The position numbers and the translations under genes are program-made. From Sphingomonas profundi (GTDB taxonomy: Bacteria; Pseudomonadota; Alphaproteobacteria; Sphingomonadales; Sphingomonadaceae), in the NCBI RefSeq assembly GCF_009739515.1, contig NZ_CP046535.1, positions 2,542,001 through 2,606,000 on the forward strand: 64,000 nt of DNA, in the 5' to 3' direction. Shown here piece by piece: positions 62,089 through 64,000 of this stretch. The notes below the pieces were generated by a model that did no database searches, had not been told where the DNA came from, and was given only the letters and a program-made list of their open reading frames with translations. The stretch's first letter is position 1. The number at the start of each line of letters is the position of its first letter.

Positions 62089-63333
62089 TCACCCCGCCAG
62101 CAGCAGGCCCGCCAGCGCCGCGCTGAGCAGGTTGGAGAGCGATGCCGCGACCAGCGCCTTCAGGCCCAGCTTCGCGATCATCGGCCGCTGGTTGGGCGCG
62201 AGGCTGCCCGTGACCGCCATCTGGATCGCGATCGACGAGAAGTTGGCGAAGCCGCACAGCGCGAAGGTGACGATCGCCACCGTCGCCTCCGACAGGCCGG
62301 CCTGCGCCTTGCCCAGGCTGATGAAGGCGACGAACTCGTTCAGCACCAGCTTCTCGCCGAACAGCCCGCCGGCGACGCCGATCTCGTTCGCCGGCACGTT
62401 GATCAGGTACATCAGCGGCGCGAACACCATGCCGACGATGCGCTGGAAGGTGAGCCCCTCGATGCCGAACCAGGCACCCGCGCCGGAGAGCAGGCCGTTC
62501 GCCAGCGCCACCAGCGCCACGAAGGCCAGCACCATCGCGCCCACCGCCACCGCCAGCTTCACCCCGGTCTGCGCGCCCTGGCTGGCCGCCATGATGATGT
62601 TGGCCGGCCGCTCCGCCTCGTCGATGCCGGCGGCGATCGATACGGGCGGCTCCTGCGGCGGCGCATCGTCCGGCAGCGGCTCGTCCGGCATCATCAGCTT
62701 GGCCATCAGCAGCCCGCCGGGCGCCGCCATGAAGCTCGCCGCGATCAGATAGTCCACGCGGATGCCCATCGCCGCATAGGCCGCCAGGATCGTGCCGGCG
62801 ACGCCCGCCATGCCGGACGTCATCACCGCGAACAGCTGCGGCGGCGTCAGGCTGGCGAGATAGGGGCGGATCACCAGCGGCGATTCGCTCTGCCCGACGA
62901 AGATGTTGGCCGCCGCGCACAGCGATTCCACCTTCGACACGCCGGTGATCCGCTGCAGCGCGCCGCCGATCCATCGCACCACCAGCGGCATGACGCCCAG
63001 ATAATAGAGGATCGAGATGAGGGCCGCGAAGAAGATGATCGTCGGCAGCGCCTGCAACGCGAAATTCTGCCCGAGCGGATCCTGCGCCAGCCGGCCGAAC
63101 AGGAAATCGGTGCCCACCCGCGAGTAGCCGAGCAGGCTGGAAACGGCCGCCGCCAGCCCGGCCAGCGCATGGCGCCCGGCCGGCACGTAGAGCACGATTA
63201 CGGCGATCGTCACCTGCAGGGCGAAGGCCGATCCCACCACGCGCGGGCGGATCGCCCGCCGGTTGGACGACAGCAGCAGCGCGATGCCGAGGATCACCGC
63301 CATGCCGACGATGCCGGTCAGCAGCCGCGTCAC
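62089..63333 (-). CDS. nupC: NupC-type concentrative nucleoside permease
   Basis: A 414-residue transporter with about ten membrane helices. The family motifs are LGIALLLSSNRRAIRPRVV near the start, IFVGQSESPLVIRPYLASLT, MTSGMAGVAGTILAAYAAMG and GEKLVLNEFVAFISLG, then CGFANFSSIAIQMAVTGSLA. It imports nucleosides with protons or sodium. GTG 63333 is chosen because GGAG lies 8 nt upstream and the first helix starts at once. ATG 63378 is possible but has no ribosome binding site. It supplies the Add and GuaD steps. Confidence 0.9.
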   Translation of the reverse strand: MTRLLTGIVGMAVILGIALLLSSNRRAIRPRVVGSAFALQVTIAVIVLYVPAGRHALAGLAAAVSSLLGYSRVGTDFLFGRLAQDPLGQNFALQALPTIIFFAALISILYYLGVMPLVVRWIGGALQRITGVSKVESLCAAANIFVGQSESPLVIRPYLASLTPPQLFAVMTSGMAGVAGTILAAYAAMGIRVDYLIAASFMAAPGGLLMAKLMMPDEPLPDDAPPQEPPVSIAAGIDEAERPANIIMAASQGAQTGVKLAVAVGAMVLAFVALVALANGLLSGAGAWFGIEGLTFQRIVGMVFAPLMYLINVPANEIGVAGGLFGEKLVLNEFVAFISLGKAQAGLSEATVAIVTFALCGFANFSSIAIQMAVTGSLAPNQRPMIAKLGLKALVAASLSNLLSAALAGLLLAG

Positions 63334-63487
63334 GCGCGATGCTCCGCCGCGTGGCCGTCGCCCGGGGGAGGCGCGCATGATCGGTTCGGCAAGTCGGGTC
63401 TCCCGCAGGTTCGGGCCGACTAAGGCAAATCGGCGGGCGCCCGGCAATCCCATTTCCTCGTGGGCGCACATTCGGCTACGAAGGGCG

Positions 63488-64000
63488 ATGCAGAACCCAC
63501 ACGCTCCGGCGGCCCCTCCCCTCCTCGCGCGCTCGCTGTTCGTGTTCGGGATCCTCTATGGCGGCCTCGTCTGCATCGCCGGCGTGCTGGGCAACAAGCT
63601 CGTCGCGCTCGGCCCGCTGGCGGTGGAGGCGGGGATCTTCGCCTTCCTGCTGCTCGTCGTCACGTCCAGCGCCATCGCCGAGATGTGGGGGCGGGAGACG
63701 GCCAACCGGCTCGTGCTGTTCGGCTTCGTGCCGCTCATCGCCTCCATGATCCTGATCCGCATCGTGCTGGTGCTGCCGCCGGCGCCGTTCTGGGAGGCGG
63801 AGAAGCGCGTCGCCTTCGACATGATCCTCGGCCAGTCCTCCCGCATGATGATCGCCGGGCTGATCGCCTACGGCACGTCGCAGCTGCTCAACGTCTTCAT
63901 CTTCACCCGGATGAAGCGCGGTCGCGGCGCGATGCTGTGGCTGCGCGCACTGGTGGCGGGCGTGCTCAGCCAGGCGGTGGATACGATGCTGTTCATCACC
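63488..64000 (+). CDS. Queuosine-precursor transporter YhhQ/VUT family, truncated by window end
   Basis: A 171-codon open frame without stop before the window end. It has five helices so far: SLFVFGILYGGLVCIAGVLG (about 15-34), EAGIFAFLLLVVTSSAIAEM (about 48-67), one near 76-95, one near 115-135 and a last one including LVAGVLSQAVDTMLFIT. GRETANRLVLFG and the closing Q-x-x-DT are family marks of the VUT/YhhQ group, which takes up preQ0/preQ1 or related bases. ATG 63488 follows an AAGGGCG Shine-Dalgarno-like segment with short spacing. Confidence 0.88.
   Translation, partial: MQNPHAPAAPPLLARSLFVFGILYGGLVCIAGVLGNKLVALGPLAVEAGIFAFLLLVVTSSAIAEMWGRETANRLVLFGFVPLIASMILIRIVLVLPPAPFWEAEKRVAFDMILGQSSRMMIAGLIAYGTSQLLNVFIFTRMKRGRGAMLWLRALVAGVLSQAVDTMLFIT

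Overview
The window is one continuous stretch of very GC-rich, gene-dense DNA. Many genes overlap by 4 bp (ATGA or GTGA), GTG starts are common, and long mirror reading frames run opposite real genes. The content points to an alphaproteobacterium of the Sphingomonadales, Sphingomonas-like: a 420-aa serine palmitoyltransferase carrying His159 and Lys265, a dedicated acyl carrier protein, other sphingolipid genes, LptF/LptG and a large TonB-dependent receptor. I see no rRNA, tRNA, CRISPR array, prophage or insertion sequence, and no gene-free stretch over 300 bp.

Region 1 (1-5463) is mostly housekeeping: the end of a GNAT acetyltransferase, a divergent PF10118 protein/TetR pair with an operator-like palindrome on the TetR start codon, obgE, a small unknown protein, a ferredoxin-NADP reductase and proB.

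Region 2 (5488-18066) is a sphingolipid locus. It holds a CerR-like ketosphinganine reductase, a stand-alone Pycsar-effector-type membrane protein, acp, spt, a hybrid histidine kinase, a Tam41-like nucleotidyltransferase, a DAG-kinase-family (candidate ceramide) kinase, a secreted DUF2141 protein, lptF-lptG, a fatty-acid-hydroxylase-superfamily enzyme and a GNAT-like candidate bacterial ceramide synthase. Together they suggest long-chain base synthesis, reduction, N-acylation, hydroxylation, phosphorylation, possible CDP activation, and export.

Region 3 (18088-29491) starts with pbpC, a small periplasmic protein and galE. It then holds a tight eight-gene operon (22604-29491): SPFH/SHOCT protein, two zinc-ribbon DUF4178 proteins, a 50-aa peptide, DUF350, a membrane-fused aminopropyltransferase, a Tat-exported FAD amine-oxidase-like protein and an AdoMet decarboxylase. 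This looks like a membrane-linked polyamine system. A second SpeE-fold gene is divergent from it.

Region 4 (29510-39998) has stress and metabolic genes: DJ-1/PfpI, topoisomerase IB, MscS, MaoC dehydratase, thiolase, glutathione-dependent formaldehyde oxidation (adhC-fghA), LysR, MmcQ/YjbR, a 5'-nucleotidase lipoprotein and a phosphoribosyltransferase.

Region 5 (40115-63333) is a purine catabolism and uptake cluster. It contains adenosine and guanine deaminases, xanthine dehydrogenase xdhABC, an HpyO-like urate hydroxylase, HIU hydrolase, OHCU decarboxylase, PuuE allantoinase, allantoate amidohydrolase, a PucG/HpxJ aminotransferase, HpxW/X/Y/Z-type oxamate-branch enzymes, an AzgA-type permease, a bile-acid-symporter-family protein, a TetR regulator, a TonB-dependent receptor and a NupC nucleoside permease. 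xdhB carries a one-base frameshift. xdhA carries an in-frame insertion of a palindromic repeat that also lies between acp and spt. The window ends inside a YhhQ-type queuosine-precursor transporter.
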